A DNA stretch of 35,632 nucleotides, from assembly GCA_020851775.1 (NCBI GenBank), contig JADZCB010000343.1:1-35632 (forward strand), in the 5' to 3' direction. The position numbers and the translations under genes are program-made. Of the stretch, positions 25,059 through 33,889 are shown piece by piece. This DNA is from Gammaproteobacteria bacterium. Its GTDB lineage: Bacteria; Pseudomonadota; Gammaproteobacteria; Ga0077536. Under the pieces are notes generated by a model. That model did not search any database. It was not told the origin of the DNA and saw only the letters and a program-made list of their open reading frames with translations. Each line of letters begins with the position of its first letter. The first letter of the stretch is position 1.

Positions 25059-25259
25059 TCACCCACGGAGTTCGTTGAAGGTACTCGCCCGCGCGAGGAG
25101 TGCCCGGCCCTTTCGGGTCATGAAACCCTCCTCACTGACGAATCCGCCGGCGATCGCGGCCTGCAGCAGACCGCGTCTCAGATGACGCGGCTCATACACG
25201 ATGCCGTCGCCGTAGCGATGGTCGAGCAGCTTCGCGATCGCCGATTCAAACTGGTTCAA
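25059..25259 (-). CDS. Small hypothetical protein, 66 residues, possibly winged-helix-like
   Basis: I do not recognise this protein. It is 66 residues, soluble and basic, with a helical first half (MNQFESAIAKLLDHRYGDG), a short helix RRGLLQAAIAGG, and FVSEEGFMTRKGRALLARA. The last part has the hairpin-then-helix look of a winged-helix wing (GxVxExGxxTxKGxALL), so a small DNA- or RNA-binding protein is a guess. The start is TTG, fixed by AGAGGA (25271-25266) six bases upstream. It has its own promoter and a strong terminator, which argues that it is real and expressed. Its leader is far richer in A and T than anything else in the window. It lies between the dikinase-hydrolase pair and zapE without overlapping either. 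Confidence 0.65.
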   Translation of the reverse strand: MNQFESAIAKLLDHRYGDGIVYEPRHLRRGLLQAAIAGGFVSEEGFMTRKGRALLARASTFNELRG

Positions 25260-25325
25260 GTCCGGTCCTCTGATTCTTGAGAACGTTTCGAGCTTTTTGC
25301 TTGGTTAGCCCGAAAGATTATGGTG

Positions 25326-25355
25326 TTAGCTTAGGTAAGCTAAATAAAATGTCAA
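25326..25355 (-). promoter_or_regulatory. AT-rich promoter with embedded inverted repeat, upstream of the 66-residue gene
   Basis: On the minus strand a perfect TTGACA (25355-25350) is followed, 16 to 17 bases on, by a weak -10 (TAAGCT or AAGCTA). The spacer and -10 overlap a perfect inverted repeat, TTAGCTTA-GG-TAAGCTAA (25326-25343), placed where a repressor would block RNA polymerase. The surrounding 25300-25400 is mostly A and T. The 188-base gap up to 25447 contains nothing else that I can support. Confidence 0.55.
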
Positions 25356-25447
25356 GTAAATATTTTAACTTTATGTTTTATCTTAGAAATTCTTAAACGA
25401 TTCGGATCGATTGCCCGCCCAGGGGGCATCGGGAACATTTCCGGGCA

Positions 25448-26530
25448 TCAATCAGGCTGATGCGGCCGGGCCAGATAGTCGTGGGACTGCATCTCGATCA
25501 GGCGGCTGACCGTACGGCGAAAGGCCGCCGCCAGCCGCCTCCCGGTATACAGTCCGGCCGGATCCGAGGCCGCGCTGACGAGCAGGTTCACATGTCGGTC
25601 GTACAACGCGTCCAGCAGGTTGATGAAGCGCCGCGCAGCGTCGTTCTGGTCCTCGTTCATCACCGGTACACCGCTCAACATCAGCGTATGGAAACAGCGT
25701 CCCAGTTCGATGTAGTCGAGCGTGCCCCGCGGACTGCCGCACAGGGCGTCGAATTCGCACCACATCACACCATCCGCATGCCCGAGCACCTGCAGCGGCC
25801 GGTCGTCGAGGGGGGTGCTGCCGACCACCGGCGCCTGCAGCGTGAGGGCCTCGAACTGCGCGCGCAGCGTGGCCCGGGCTCGTGCGTCGTCCGGCGTGTG
25901 ATACACGGAGGCCTGCTCCAGCGTGCGCAGACGGTAGTCCGTCGCGCCGACGAGTTCGAGCACGGTGAGCCGGTCCTTCAGCAGCGCGATCGCCGGCAGA
26001 AAGCGCTCGCGCTGCAGGCCGCCGCGGTAGAGTTCGTCCGGTGCATCGTTCGAAGTCGTCACCAGCACGGTGCCGCGATCGAACAAGGCCTCGAGCAGGC
26101 GGCCGAGCAGCATCGCATCGGTGATGTCGGTGACGTGAAATTCGTCGAGGCATAGCACCTTCACGTGCCCTGCCCACTGCTTCGCGATCACCTGCAGTGG
26201 ATCCTGCACCTGTTTCAGTTTCTTCAGTTCGGCATGCACGTCGCGCATGAAACTGTGGAAATGCTGCCGTCGCCGGATGACGGGTGGCAGGCAATCGTAG
26301 AAAAGGTCGACGAGCAGCGTCTTGCCGCGACCGACCGTTCCCCACAGATAAAGACCCTTTGGCGGTGCCGCCTCATGTGCAGCGCCGAACGACCACCAGC
26401 GGCGACGCAGCGGCGCGGCCGTCACCGCATGGTAGAGGCGATCGAGAAGTTGCGCGGCCACCTGCTGCGCGGGATCGCGTTCAAAACCCGGGCGCGTCAG
26501 CGCGCGCTCGTAGCGTTCGAGGGGAGTCAT
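25448..26530 (-). CDS. zapE: ZapE, AFG1-like cell-division ATPase
   Basis: ZapE is a P-loop ATPase of the AFG1 family that associates with the Z ring and destabilises FtsZ polymers in E. coli; mitochondrial AFG1/LACE1 works in protein quality control. The 360-residue product has Walker A in GLYLWGTVGRGKTLLVD near residue 60-75, the family segment FHSFMRDVHAELKKLK, Walker B VLCLDEFHVTDITDAM near 125-140, sensor 1 TTSNDAPDELYRGGLQRERF and the C-terminal RRFINLLDALYDRHVNL. The length is usual (375 in E. coli). The ATG at 26530 lies in GGGGAGTCATG as read on the plus strand and no better start exists. It is divergent from the sensor phosphatase gene, with about 116 bases between starts and no clear promoter in them. 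Confidence 0.95.
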   Translation of the reverse strand: MTPLERYERALTRPGFERDPAQQVAAQLLDRLYHAVTAAPLRRRWWSFGAAHEAAPPKGLYLWGTVGRGKTLLVDLFYDCLPPVIRRRQHFHSFMRDVHAELKKLKQVQDPLQVIAKQWAGHVKVLCLDEFHVTDITDAMLLGRLLEALFDRGTVLVTTSNDAPDELYRGGLQRERFLPAIALLKDRLTVLELVGATDYRLRTLEQASVYHTPDDARARATLRAQFEALTLQAPVVGSTPLDDRPLQVLGHADGVMWCEFDALCGSPRGTLDYIELGRCFHTLMLSGVPVMNEDQNDAARRFINLLDALYDRHVNLLVSAASDPAGLYTGRRLAAAFRRTVSRLIEMQSHDYLARPHQPD

Positions 26531-26646
26531 GCGGGGCGGGCGTTGCCGACGGCGACGCGCTGGCGGACATCAGGATTCACGACGCGCGCATGATAACGCG
26601 TGGCGCGCGCTTTTCAGCGCACCTGATCGGCAGGCATGCTGGAGCG

Positions 26647-28800
26647 ATGGCCGGTCCACGACTCGCGCTGCGCTGGAAACTGCTTGCCCTGCTCGCCGCG
26701 CTGGCGCTCGGGCCGTTGTACTTCATCGCCTGGACGGATTTGCACACGCTGAGCGGCCTGGGTTCGACCCTCGCCGGCCAGTCCGCCGAAGCGCTCGGCG
26801 CCCAGTTGCGGGCGAATCTGCGCCAGATCGCCGACAGTCACGCGGCCGCTGTCGCCCGGCAGCGCAAGCTCGTCGAACTGGTGGTGCGCTTCCAGGCCCG
26901 CGACATCGAGCAGGCGCTGAACGATCCGCGGGTTCCGTCGGTCGCGCCAATCTGGGCGAGCCGCTTCGACGGCGATACGCTGCCTGCCGGCACCACCCGC
27001 GATGAACCCGGCTACTATCGCCAGATCGATGCGCGGCATCGCGAAGCGCTCGCACTGTCGTTCGACGCGTTGTCGTTGCACCTCGCACCCGGCGTGCTCG
27101 CGGATGACGTCGCCGGCGATGCCCGCCGCCTCGCTGCGCTTGCCCGTCCCTTGCGCGAGTTGCGCGCGACAGCACCGGATTTGATCCATTGGCAATATGC
27201 GGCACTCGCGTCCGGGATGCTGGTGAGTTTCCCCGCGCACGGCGGTTATCCTGCCGGCTACGATCCCCGTCTGCGCGACTGGTACCAGCGACAGGCGACA
27301 CGACCCGCCCTCGACTGGTCACCTCCGCACACGGACGTCAGCACGCGCCTGTCCGTGATCTCGGCGACGATGCCCGTGCGCAATGCCGAGGGCCATTTCA
27401 TCGGCGTGACCGGCATCGACATCCGCGTGACGAGCCTGTTGCGCGCACTGGAAATGCCGCGGCACGTCGCCGACGCGAGCCGTGTGCTGCTGACACGGCT
27501 CGATGGCGATGACGTGCGTGTGCTCGCGCGCAACGATCGCCATGAATCCGGCGGCGACTGGCGGGAGACACGCACGCCTGAGCGCCTCGAATTCGATCGC
27601 GTGAGCGATCTCGCGGCGCTGCGTGCCGAAATGCGGGCCGGCGCCAACGGCTTGCGCACGCTCGCTGCGGACGGCGAGCGCACCCTGTGCGTCTTTCGCA
27701 AGCTCGATGACGACGGACTGTACCTCGTGTTCCTCGTCGCCTCGCAGGCGGCGACGCGCCCCGCTCAGGACGCTGCCGACTATGCGCTGACGACGACGCG
27801 GCGCCAACAGGACGCGCTGCTGCTCATCACGTGCATCGTCGCGGTCGGCGTCGCTGCGGTGTCGTTCGCCGCGGCGCGCGCGGTGACCGGGCCGGTGGAA
27901 GCGCTGGAGCGCGCGGTCAGCGCGGTGGCTGAAGGAGACTTCACGACGCGCGTCGCGATCACGACCGGGGATGAACTCGAAGCCCTCGGCGATTCCTTCA
28001 ACGCGATGATCCCGCACCTCGAAGCCCATACGCGCGTGCAGGAATCGCTGGCGCTCGCGCGCGAGGTGCAACAGCAGCTTCTGCCCGGCGCCTCGCCACG
28101 GTTCCCGGGGCTCGACGTCGCCGGTTCGATTCTCTACTGCGACGAAACCGGCGGCGACTACTACGATTTTCTCGATCTTCGCGCGACCGGTCGCCACACG
28201 CTCGGCGCCGTGATCGGCGACGTGTCCGGCCATGGTCTCGCCGCGGCGCTGCTGATGGCAACGGCCCGGGCCCTCGTGCACGGTGCGGCCGGCAGCGCTG
28301 CCGTGACGCCGGCCGCGATGATTGCCGATCTGAACCGGCTGCTCGCGGCGGACGTGCGTCCCGGCCATTTCCTGACGCTGTTCGCGCTCTTCGTCGATCT
28401 CGACGCGCGCACCTTCTGCTGGTCAAGCGCCGGGCATGGTGCCGCGTTGTGGTGGCGGGCCGAGAACGGCGGCGTCATCGAACTTGCCGGCGACGACATC
28501 CCGCTCGGCATCGACCGCGCGTGGCAGTTTCATCCTTCGCGCAGCGCGTCCTTCGAACCGGGTGACGTCGTGATGCTGACGACCGATGGACTGTGGGAAA
28601 CGCGCGCGCCCAGTGGCGAACACTACGGCAGAGCGCGACTGCACGAACTCCTGCGCGAACACCACGATGTCCCGGCTGCCGAACTCGCGCGTCTCGTCCT
28701 GCGTGCCGTCGCCCGCTTCCGCGGCAGCGCGCCCCAGCACGACGACATGACGGTCGTGATCGTCCGCGTCGAGCCGCTTGTGGCACTCCCGCCAGGATGA
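26647..28800 (+). CDS. Membrane sensor PP2C-type Ser/Thr phosphatase (Cache-HAMP-SpoIIE/RsbU)
   Basis: This 717-residue inner-membrane protein should dephosphorylate a phosphoserine or phosphothreonine protein in response to an external signal. Helix 1 (about 9-29) is followed by a double-Cache-like periplasmic domain (about 30-385) with the mark YDPRLRDWYQRQ and VTGIDIRVTSLL. Helix 2 is about 392-414, HAMP about 415-465, a coil with LALAREVQQQLLPG, and then the PP2C/SpoIIE domain. That domain has GGDYYDF, GDVSGHGLAAALLM, TTDGLWE and QHDDMTVVIV, which supply the metal-binding acids. Relatives act on STAS-domain antagonists; none is in this window. The ATG at 26647 has GGAG very close (two bases); one at 26590 would add 19 residues. 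The receiver-kinase at 19098 could be the opposing enzyme, but only proximity suggests it. Confidence 0.9.
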   Translation: MAGPRLALRWKLLALLAALALGPLYFIAWTDLHTLSGLGSTLAGQSAEALGAQLRANLRQIADSHAAAVARQRKLVELVVRFQARDIEQALNDPRVPSVAPIWASRFDGDTLPAGTTRDEPGYYRQIDARHREALALSFDALSLHLAPGVLADDVAGDARRLAALARPLRELRATAPDLIHWQYAALASGMLVSFPAHGGYPAGYDPRLRDWYQRQATRPALDWSPPHTDVSTRLSVISATMPVRNAEGHFIGVTGIDIRVTSLLRALEMPRHVADASRVLLTRLDGDDVRVLARNDRHESGGDWRETRTPERLEFDRVSDLAALRAEMRAGANGLRTLAADGERTLCVFRKLDDDGLYLVFLVASQAATRPAQDAADYALTTTRRQQDALLLITCIVAVGVAAVSFAAARAVTGPVEALERAVSAVAEGDFTTRVAITTGDELEALGDSFNAMIPHLEAHTRVQESLALAREVQQQLLPGASPRFPGLDVAGSILYCDETGGDYYDFLDLRATGRHTLGAVIGDVSGHGLAAALLMATARALVHGAAGSAAVTPAAMIADLNRLLAADVRPGHFLTLFALFVDLDARTFCWSSAGHGAALWWRAENGGVIELAGDDIPLGIDRAWQFHPSRSASFEPGDVVMLTTDGLWETRAPSGEHYGRARLHELLREHHDVPAAELARLVLRAVARFRGSAPQHDDMTVVIVRVEPLVALPPG

Positions 28801-28846
28801 CGTCCGCCGGCGACGTCCAACGACACCGAACGCTCGCGATACCCGG

Positions 28847-29938
28847 TTACCACAGCGTGAGTTGCCCGCCCGGTAGCGTCGGTGGCACGAAGCGGGCGCA
28901 CGACAGCGTGTGATCGCTGCGCTCGAGTCCGAAGCGCTCGCAGGTACGGCGGAAACGGTCCCGAATCAGTTTGGCGAAGACTCCGGTTCCGGACATCCGC
29001 GTACCGAACTGCGCGTCGGACAATGCACCACCGCGCACGTCGCGCAGCAGCGACAACACGCGACCGGCCGTCAGCGGGTAATGCGACGTCAGCCATGCCT
29101 GGAACAGCGGGGACACCTCGCGCGGCAGCCGGAGCATGACGTATCCCGCGTGGCGGGCTCCGGTCCCGGCGACGGCTTCGAGTATCGACTCGAGTTCGGC
29201 GTCGTTCAGCCCGGGAATGACCGGCGCGACCATGACACCACAGCGAATGCCGGCATCCGCGAGGGCGCGCAGCGTGGCGAGACGACGTTGCGGCGCAGGC
29301 GCGCGTGGCTCGAGCCGGCGTGCGAGCGCAACGTCGAGCGTCGTGATCGACAAGAAGACTTGCACGGCCTCTGCGGCTGCCAGCCGTTGCAGCAGATCGA
29401 TGTCGCGCTCGACGAGCGCGGACTTGGTAACGATGCTGACCGGATGGCACGTTGCGGCGAGCACCTCCAGCACGTCACGCGTGACACCGAGCTCGCGCTC
29501 GACCGGCTGATACGCGTCGGTATTCGCCCCGAGCATCAACGGCGTGCAGCGATAACCCGGGGCCGCGAGTTCGCGCGTGAGGACCGCGGCCGCGTCGGCT
29601 TTTGCAACCAGACGCGTCTCGAAATCGAGCCCCGGTGACAGGTCCAGATAGGCATGCGTCGGCCGCGCGTAACAGTAGCTGCAGCCGTGCTCGCAGCCGC
29701 GGTAAGGATTCAACGTCTGCTCGAACGGCAAATCAGGCGAGCGGTTGCGGCTGATGATCGTGCGCGGCGTCTCCCACGCGACGGTCGTGCGCAGCGGCGC
29801 CAGGGACTCGTCCGCTCCGGACCAGCCGTCATCGACCGTCGCGCGCTGCACGTCGAGATAGCGGGGATCCGGGCGCGACGCGCTGCCGCGTCCTCTGACG
29901 AACATCTGCGGCCCGTGATCGTCGCTAATCCATGTCAT
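28847..29938 (-). CDS. PA0069-family radical SAM protein
   Basis: This 363-residue protein belongs to the SplB-like radical SAM group known as the PA0069 or Rv2578c family, whose reaction is not established. The iron-sulfur site is CEHGCSYCYARP near residue 82, the CxxxCxxC cluster that binds S-adenosylmethionine; NPYRGCEHGC before it is the family mark. The barrel continues with LGANTDAYQPVERELGVTRD, VSIVTKSALVERDIDLL, and MVAPVIPGLNDAELESIL. The C-terminal part (about 270-350) is the small family extension. AGGA lies seven bases before the ATG at 29938; a later Met-12 is possible. It is convergent with the sensor phosphatase and divergent from rmuC. DNA repair is sometimes guessed from its resemblance to spore photoproduct lyase, but here there is no direct evidence. 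Confidence 0.92.
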   Translation of the reverse strand: MTWISDDHGPQMFVRGRGSASRPDPRYLDVQRATVDDGWSGADESLAPLRTTVAWETPRTIISRNRSPDLPFEQTLNPYRGCEHGCSYCYARPTHAYLDLSPGLDFETRLVAKADAAAVLTRELAAPGYRCTPLMLGANTDAYQPVERELGVTRDVLEVLAATCHPVSIVTKSALVERDIDLLQRLAAAEAVQVFLSITTLDVALARRLEPRAPAPQRRLATLRALADAGIRCGVMVAPVIPGLNDAELESILEAVAGTGARHAGYVMLRLPREVSPLFQAWLTSHYPLTAGRVLSLLRDVRGGALSDAQFGTRMSGTGVFAKLIRDRFRRTCERFGLERSDHTLSCARFVPPTLPGGQLTLW

Positions 29939-30011
29939 CGTCCTGCCTTCGCTCAGTCGACTGGCGACAGCGTATCATTCGCGCATGCTTTCCCCTGCCA
30001 GCGCCACGCCA

Positions 30012-30034
30012 CGCGATGCGACACACGCATCGCG
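30012..30034. repeat. Perfect 9-base inverted repeat before rmuC
   Basis: CGCGATGCG and CGCATCGCG flank the five bases ACACA, ending 12 bases before the rmuC ATG. It could be a leader hairpin or a protein site. Stems of this size arise by chance about once in a window this GC-rich, so only its position makes it notable. Confidence 0.4.
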
Positions 30035-30046
30035 CAAACAGGTCGC

Positions 30047-31459
30047 ATGCCGACCGCGCTGACACCCCTGCTCGCCGCCGTGTCGTCGACGGTTGCGATC
30101 ACGGTGCTGGTCGCGGGACTCGTGCTGCTGCTCGTCCTATGGTCGTTGCGGCGGCAGGCCAGGCTGGACCGCGTGCTCGGTGATCAGCAGACACTGCTGG
30201 TCGAGCTGCGTTCGCGGCTCGATGTCATCGCGACCCATCAACACCAGACTCTCGTCGATGCGAGCCACCTGCGTGAACAGCTCGGCGCCCGTGCCGCCGC
30301 CACCCAGGGTGCCGTGACCGCCGGAATCGCCGAACAGCGCGCGGCGCTGACGGATGCGTTCGGCGGGCTGCGCGAACAGGTCGGCGCGACCCTGGCCGAA
30401 CACCGCGCGGCATTCGAGCGTCGCCAGGCCGAGACCGCGACCCGCGTCGGCGAACTGCTGCAGCACGGCTTCCTCGGCGTCCAGCAGCAGGTCGCGGACG
30501 CGCTCGCGCGCAGTGCCGCCGAACTCGGCCAGCGCGTGGACGTCCTGACACATGCTACTGACGCGCGCTTGAAGGACATCGCCGGTCAGGTCGATCGCCG
30601 CCTCGCCGACGGATTCGAGAAGACCACGGCGACCTTCGCCGACGTTCTCAAGCGTCTCGCGCTCATTGATGAGGCCCAGAAGCGGATCACGGCCCTGTCC
30701 GGTGAGGTCGTGAGTCTGCAGCAGGTGCTCGCCGACAAGCGCTCCCGCGGCGCTTTCGGTGAGATTCAACTCGCCGCGCTGGTGCGCAACGTGCTGCCCG
30801 AGGCCGCCTTCACGCTGCAGTACTCACTCCCGAACGGCCGTATTGCGGATTGCGCCCTGTTCCTGCCACCGCCGACGGGCATGCTCGCGATAGACGCCAA
30901 GTTCCCGCTCGAGGCTTGGCGGCGTCTCAGCGATCCGTCGGTCGCCGACCTCGAACGACGTCAGGCCGAACGCCAGTTCAAGCTCGACATCCGCAAGCAC
31001 ATCCGGGATATCGCGACGAAATACATCGTACCGAACGTGACGGCCGACGGCGCCATCATGTTCATCCCAGCCGAGGCGGTGTTCGCCGAGATCCAGGGCC
31101 AGCATCCCGATCTCGTCGACGAAGCACATGCGGCCCGGGTCTGGCTCGTGTCGCCGACGACGTTATGGGCAGTGCTGACGACGGCCTGCGCCGTATTGAA
31201 GGACGCGGCGACACGCGAGCAGGTCGACATCATCCGGCATCACCTCGGCCACCTCGGCAAGGATTTCGAGCGCTTCCGCGAACGCATGGACGCGCTCGCG
31301 CGCCACATCGCCCAGGCGCATGACGACGTACAGAAAGTACACGTGTCCGCACGCCGGATTGCCGATCGCTTCGGTCGCATCGAACGGGTGGATCTGGGTA
31401 ACGACGCCGTCGCCACGACGGAACCGCACGTCGAGAACCGACTCGAAGCGGGAGAATGA
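30047..31459 (+). CDS. rmuC: RmuC-family DNA recombination protein
   Basis: RmuC-family proteins limit recombination at inverted repeats in E. coli and are predicted PD-(D/E)xK nucleases anchored to the membrane. The 470-residue product has an N-terminal helix (about 10-35, VSSTVAITVLVAGLVLLLVLW) and a long coiled coil (about 36-235) rich in Ala, Glu, Gln and Arg. The nuclease-like domain follows: GAFGEIQLAALVRNVLPEA, then AIDAKFPLEAW, which holds the D-x-K pair of the core, and MFIPAEAVFAEI. The last part, LGKDFERFRERMDALARHI, is the usual C-terminal helix. The ATG at 30047 has AGG about six bases upstream and starts just before the membrane helix; the open frame to its left lies under the radical SAM gene. 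Direction and spacing suggest it is transcribed alone or with the HAD gene. Confidence 0.92.
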   Translation: MPTALTPLLAAVSSTVAITVLVAGLVLLLVLWSLRRQARLDRVLGDQQTLLVELRSRLDVIATHQHQTLVDASHLREQLGARAAATQGAVTAGIAEQRAALTDAFGGLREQVGATLAEHRAAFERRQAETATRVGELLQHGFLGVQQQVADALARSAAELGQRVDVLTHATDARLKDIAGQVDRRLADGFEKTTATFADVLKRLALIDEAQKRITALSGEVVSLQQVLADKRSRGAFGEIQLAALVRNVLPEAAFTLQYSLPNGRIADCALFLPPPTGMLAIDAKFPLEAWRRLSDPSVADLERRQAERQFKLDIRKHIRDIATKYIVPNVTADGAIMFIPAEAVFAEIQGQHPDLVDEAHAARVWLVSPTTLWAVLTTACAVLKDAATREQVDIIRHHLGHLGKDFERFRERMDALARHIAQAHDDVQKVHVSARRIADRFGRIERVDLGNDAVATTEPHVENRLEAGE

Positions 31460-31553
31460 CCGACACGCCGCCCGGGCCGATTTGCGGGCCGGCGCACAGT
31501 TCCGGTCGTGAACGCGCGTAGAGTGAAGTTGGACGCTACAGCGGGTGCGAGAC

Positions 31554-32378
31554 ATGGTCGACAGCGCTGACATGGAACGCTTGCAAGCCCTGATTTTCGA
31601 TGTGGACGGCACGCTTGCCGACACCGAGGAAGTGCATCGGCAGGCCTTCAATCGTGCCTTCGCCGAGTACGCCATTCCGTGGGAATGGTCGCCGGCGCTG
31701 TACGAGCGTCTGCTCGCCGTGTCGGGTGGACGCGAGCGCATCGACTTCTACATGCGCGAACTGCTCGCACTAGGTCCGGGCGAGATCCTGACGCCCGATC
31801 TGATCCGGGAACTGCATGCACGCAAGACCGAGATCTACGCCGAGATGCTGCGCGCGGGCCGGGTGCGGCTGCGACCAGGCGTCGCGCGACTGCTGCACGA
31901 GGCGCGATCGGCAGGCCTCAGGCTCGCGCTCGCCACCAGTTCTGCACGCAGCAACCTCGAAGCGCTGCTCGACATGAACCTGCGCGCAGACTGGCGTGAC
32001 TGGTTCGACGCCATCGAATCGTGCGACACGGTGGCGGCGAAGAAGCCGTCACCGGCGGTGTATCTGGCCGCGCTGCACGGTCTCAACCTGCCGCCCGGCG
32101 CCTGCATCGCGATCGAAGACACGCTGAACGGATTGAAAGCGGCGCGCGCCGCACAGCTCGTGACGGTGATTACGACACACCGCTATACCCAGGCGCATGC
32201 TTTCACCGGCGCCGCACTCGTCACCGATGGCCTGGGCGAGCCGGACGCGTCGTGCACCGTGAGCGCCGGTTTGCTCGGCGGCGAACCTTGCGTGACGGTA
32301 CCGCTGTTACGCCGGTTGCTGACAGTCGCCGGCCGCGACAGACCGCGCGTCGCGCTGACGTCCAGCGCCGTCGTATGA
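31554..32378 (+). CDS. HAD-superfamily hydrolase, CbbY / beta-phosphoglucomutase-like
   Basis: This 274-residue enzyme belongs to the haloacid dehalogenase family. Motif I is IFDVDGTLADTEEVH, with the nucleophile first Asp and the acid-base second Asp. The alpha-helical cap (about 25-100) is of the CbbY type, including RQAFNRAF. Motif II is LALATSSARSN, motif III KKPSPAVYLAAL, and motif IV IAIEDTLNGLKAA. CbbY proteins in autotrophs dephosphorylate xylulose bisphosphate; no Calvin-cycle gene is in view here, so a sugar-phosphate phosphatase of unknown substrate is the safe call. Three in-frame starts compete (GTG 31545, ATG 31554, ATG 31572). None has a good ribosome site, and the last begins just before motif I. 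It follows rmuC by about 95 bases and is convergent with degQ. Confidence 0.88.
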   Translation: MVDSADMERLQALIFDVDGTLADTEEVHRQAFNRAFAEYAIPWEWSPALYERLLAVSGGRERIDFYMRELLALGPGEILTPDLIRELHARKTEIYAEMLRAGRVRLRPGVARLLHEARSAGLRLALATSSARSNLEALLDMNLRADWRDWFDAIESCDTVAAKKPSPAVYLAALHGLNLPPGACIAIEDTLNGLKAARAAQLVTVITTHRYTQAHAFTGAALVTDGLGEPDASCTVSAGLLGGEPCVTVPLLRRLLTVAGRDRPRVALTSSAVV

Positions 32379-32440
32379 GGTGTTGAGCACAAATCCGCTC
32401 CAGTCTTAGCTCTCGGGGCTGGGTGACGCTACACATCCAC

Positions 32441-33823
32441 TCATCGAATCACGAGATAGGCGGACTGGTTGCCACGCAGGACACCCAGCAGCAACGCGCC
32501 TTTGATCTGACCGACATAACTGAGAAAAGTCGGGAGATCCTCGACGGACTGGCGATTGACGGAGGTGATCACGTCACCTTCCCGCAAGCCCGCCGCCCAC
32601 GCCGGGGTACCCGTCGACACTTCGAAGACCATCACGCCGGCAACCTGGCCGTAATAGGCCGAATTCTGCGGGATTTCGCCGAGGCTGACGCCGGCCAATC
32701 GTTCGTTCTTGATGCCGGCAGGTGAGGCGCTGGCGGTGCGCGCACTGATGCTCGCCGCAATCTTCAGGCGCTTGCCGTCACGCAGGACGTCGAGCGCGAT
32801 GCGTTCGCCGACCCGCAGCAGGCCGACCTGGTTGCGCAGACCGGCGGCGTCACGGATTGGCCGGTCGTTCGCACCGGTGACGACATCGCCCGGACGCAGT
32901 CCTGCCTTCTCGGCCGGCGAACCCGGCACGATCTTGACGAGCACCGCCCCCTGCGCACTGTCGAGCCCGAAGGCCGTCGCAAGCTCGGGATCGAGATTCT
33001 GCATCTCGGCCCCCAGATAACCGCGATTGACCTCCCCGTAGCGCACGAGCTGTTCCATCATCTGGCGCGCCATGTTGACCGGGATCGCAAAGCCGATGCC
33101 GATATTGCCGCCGCTTTGCGAATAGATGGCGGTGTTGATGCCGACCAGTTCGCCACGCAGATTCACGAGCGCGCCGCCGGAATTGCCGGGATTGATCGAC
33201 GCGTCGGTCTGAATCAGATCCTCGTAGCCGGTGATGCCGAGCCCGCTGCGTGCCAGCGCGCTGATGATGCCGGACGTCACGGTCTGGCCGAGTCCGAACG
33301 GGTTGCCGATCGCGACGACGAAGTCGCCGACGCGGGCGACGTCCGAATCCGCTGCCGGCAGCGCCGTGAGATTGTTCGCCTCGATCCGGATCACCGCGAC
33401 GTCCGTTTCCGGATCGGTCCCGACGAGTTCCGCCTCGAAGCTGCGACCGTCGTTCAGGCGCACGTTGATCTGATCGGCGTTGGCAATGACGTGGTTGTTG
33501 GTGAGCACCAGCCCCCGCTTCGCATCGACGATCACACCCGACCCGAGGCTCTGCGTCTTGCGTTCGCGCGGCATGTTCGGCAGATCGAAGAAGCGACGGA
33601 AGAACGGATCACTGAACAGCGGGTGCTGCTTCAGTTCGACGTGACCGGCGGTTGCGATGTTGACGACTGCCGGCATCACCCGCTCGAGCATCGGCGCCAG
33701 TGTCGGCACCGGCGCGCCGTCTACGCTGCCGGGCAAGGCAGCCCGCGCGCCGGGCACGACGAGAGCCATGCTCAGCATCAGAATGAAAAACGCGGACGAC
33801 GAAAGACGCGACGCGTTGCGCAC
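32441..33823 (-). CDS. degQ: Do-family periplasmic serine protease, DegQ-like
   Basis: DegP/DegQ proteases remove or refold damaged proteins in the periplasm. The 460-residue product begins at GTG, with GGAGAAA eight bases before it, and a signal peptide follows (FFILMLSMALVVPGARA). The trypsin-like domain has the triad His-111 (TNNHVIA), Asp-141 (ETDVAVI) and Ser-215 (GNSGG), spaced as in E. coli DegP. The LA loop after PLFSDPFFRRFF is short, which favours DegQ over DegP. Two PDZ domains follow, about 255-345 (GYLGAEMQ, PGSPAEKAGLRPGDVV) and about 370-460 (PAWAAGLREGDVITSVN). A TTG 36 bases upstream would also be in frame but has no ribosome site. It follows coq7 by 66 bases in the same direction and may share its transcript. 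Confidence 0.95.
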   Translation of the reverse strand: MRNASRLSSSAFFILMLSMALVVPGARAALPGSVDGAPVPTLAPMLERVMPAVVNIATAGHVELKQHPLFSDPFFRRFFDLPNMPRERKTQSLGSGVIVDAKRGLVLTNNHVIANADQINVRLNDGRSFEAELVGTDPETDVAVIRIEANNLTALPAADSDVARVGDFVVAIGNPFGLGQTVTSGIISALARSGLGITGYEDLIQTDASINPGNSGGALVNLRGELVGINTAIYSQSGGNIGIGFAIPVNMARQMMEQLVRYGEVNRGYLGAEMQNLDPELATAFGLDSAQGAVLVKIVPGSPAEKAGLRPGDVVTGANDRPIRDAAGLRNQVGLLRVGERIALDVLRDGKRLKIAASISARTASASPAGIKNERLAGVSLGEIPQNSAYYGQVAGVMVFEVSTGTPAWAAGLREGDVITSVNRQSVEDLPTFLSYVGQIKGALLLGVLRGNQSAYLVIR

Positions 33824-33889
33824 GATGATTTCTCCGATCAAAAGTGGGTATCCGACCAAGCGCGCCGACCCGCCGCGCGCAACCCGGTG

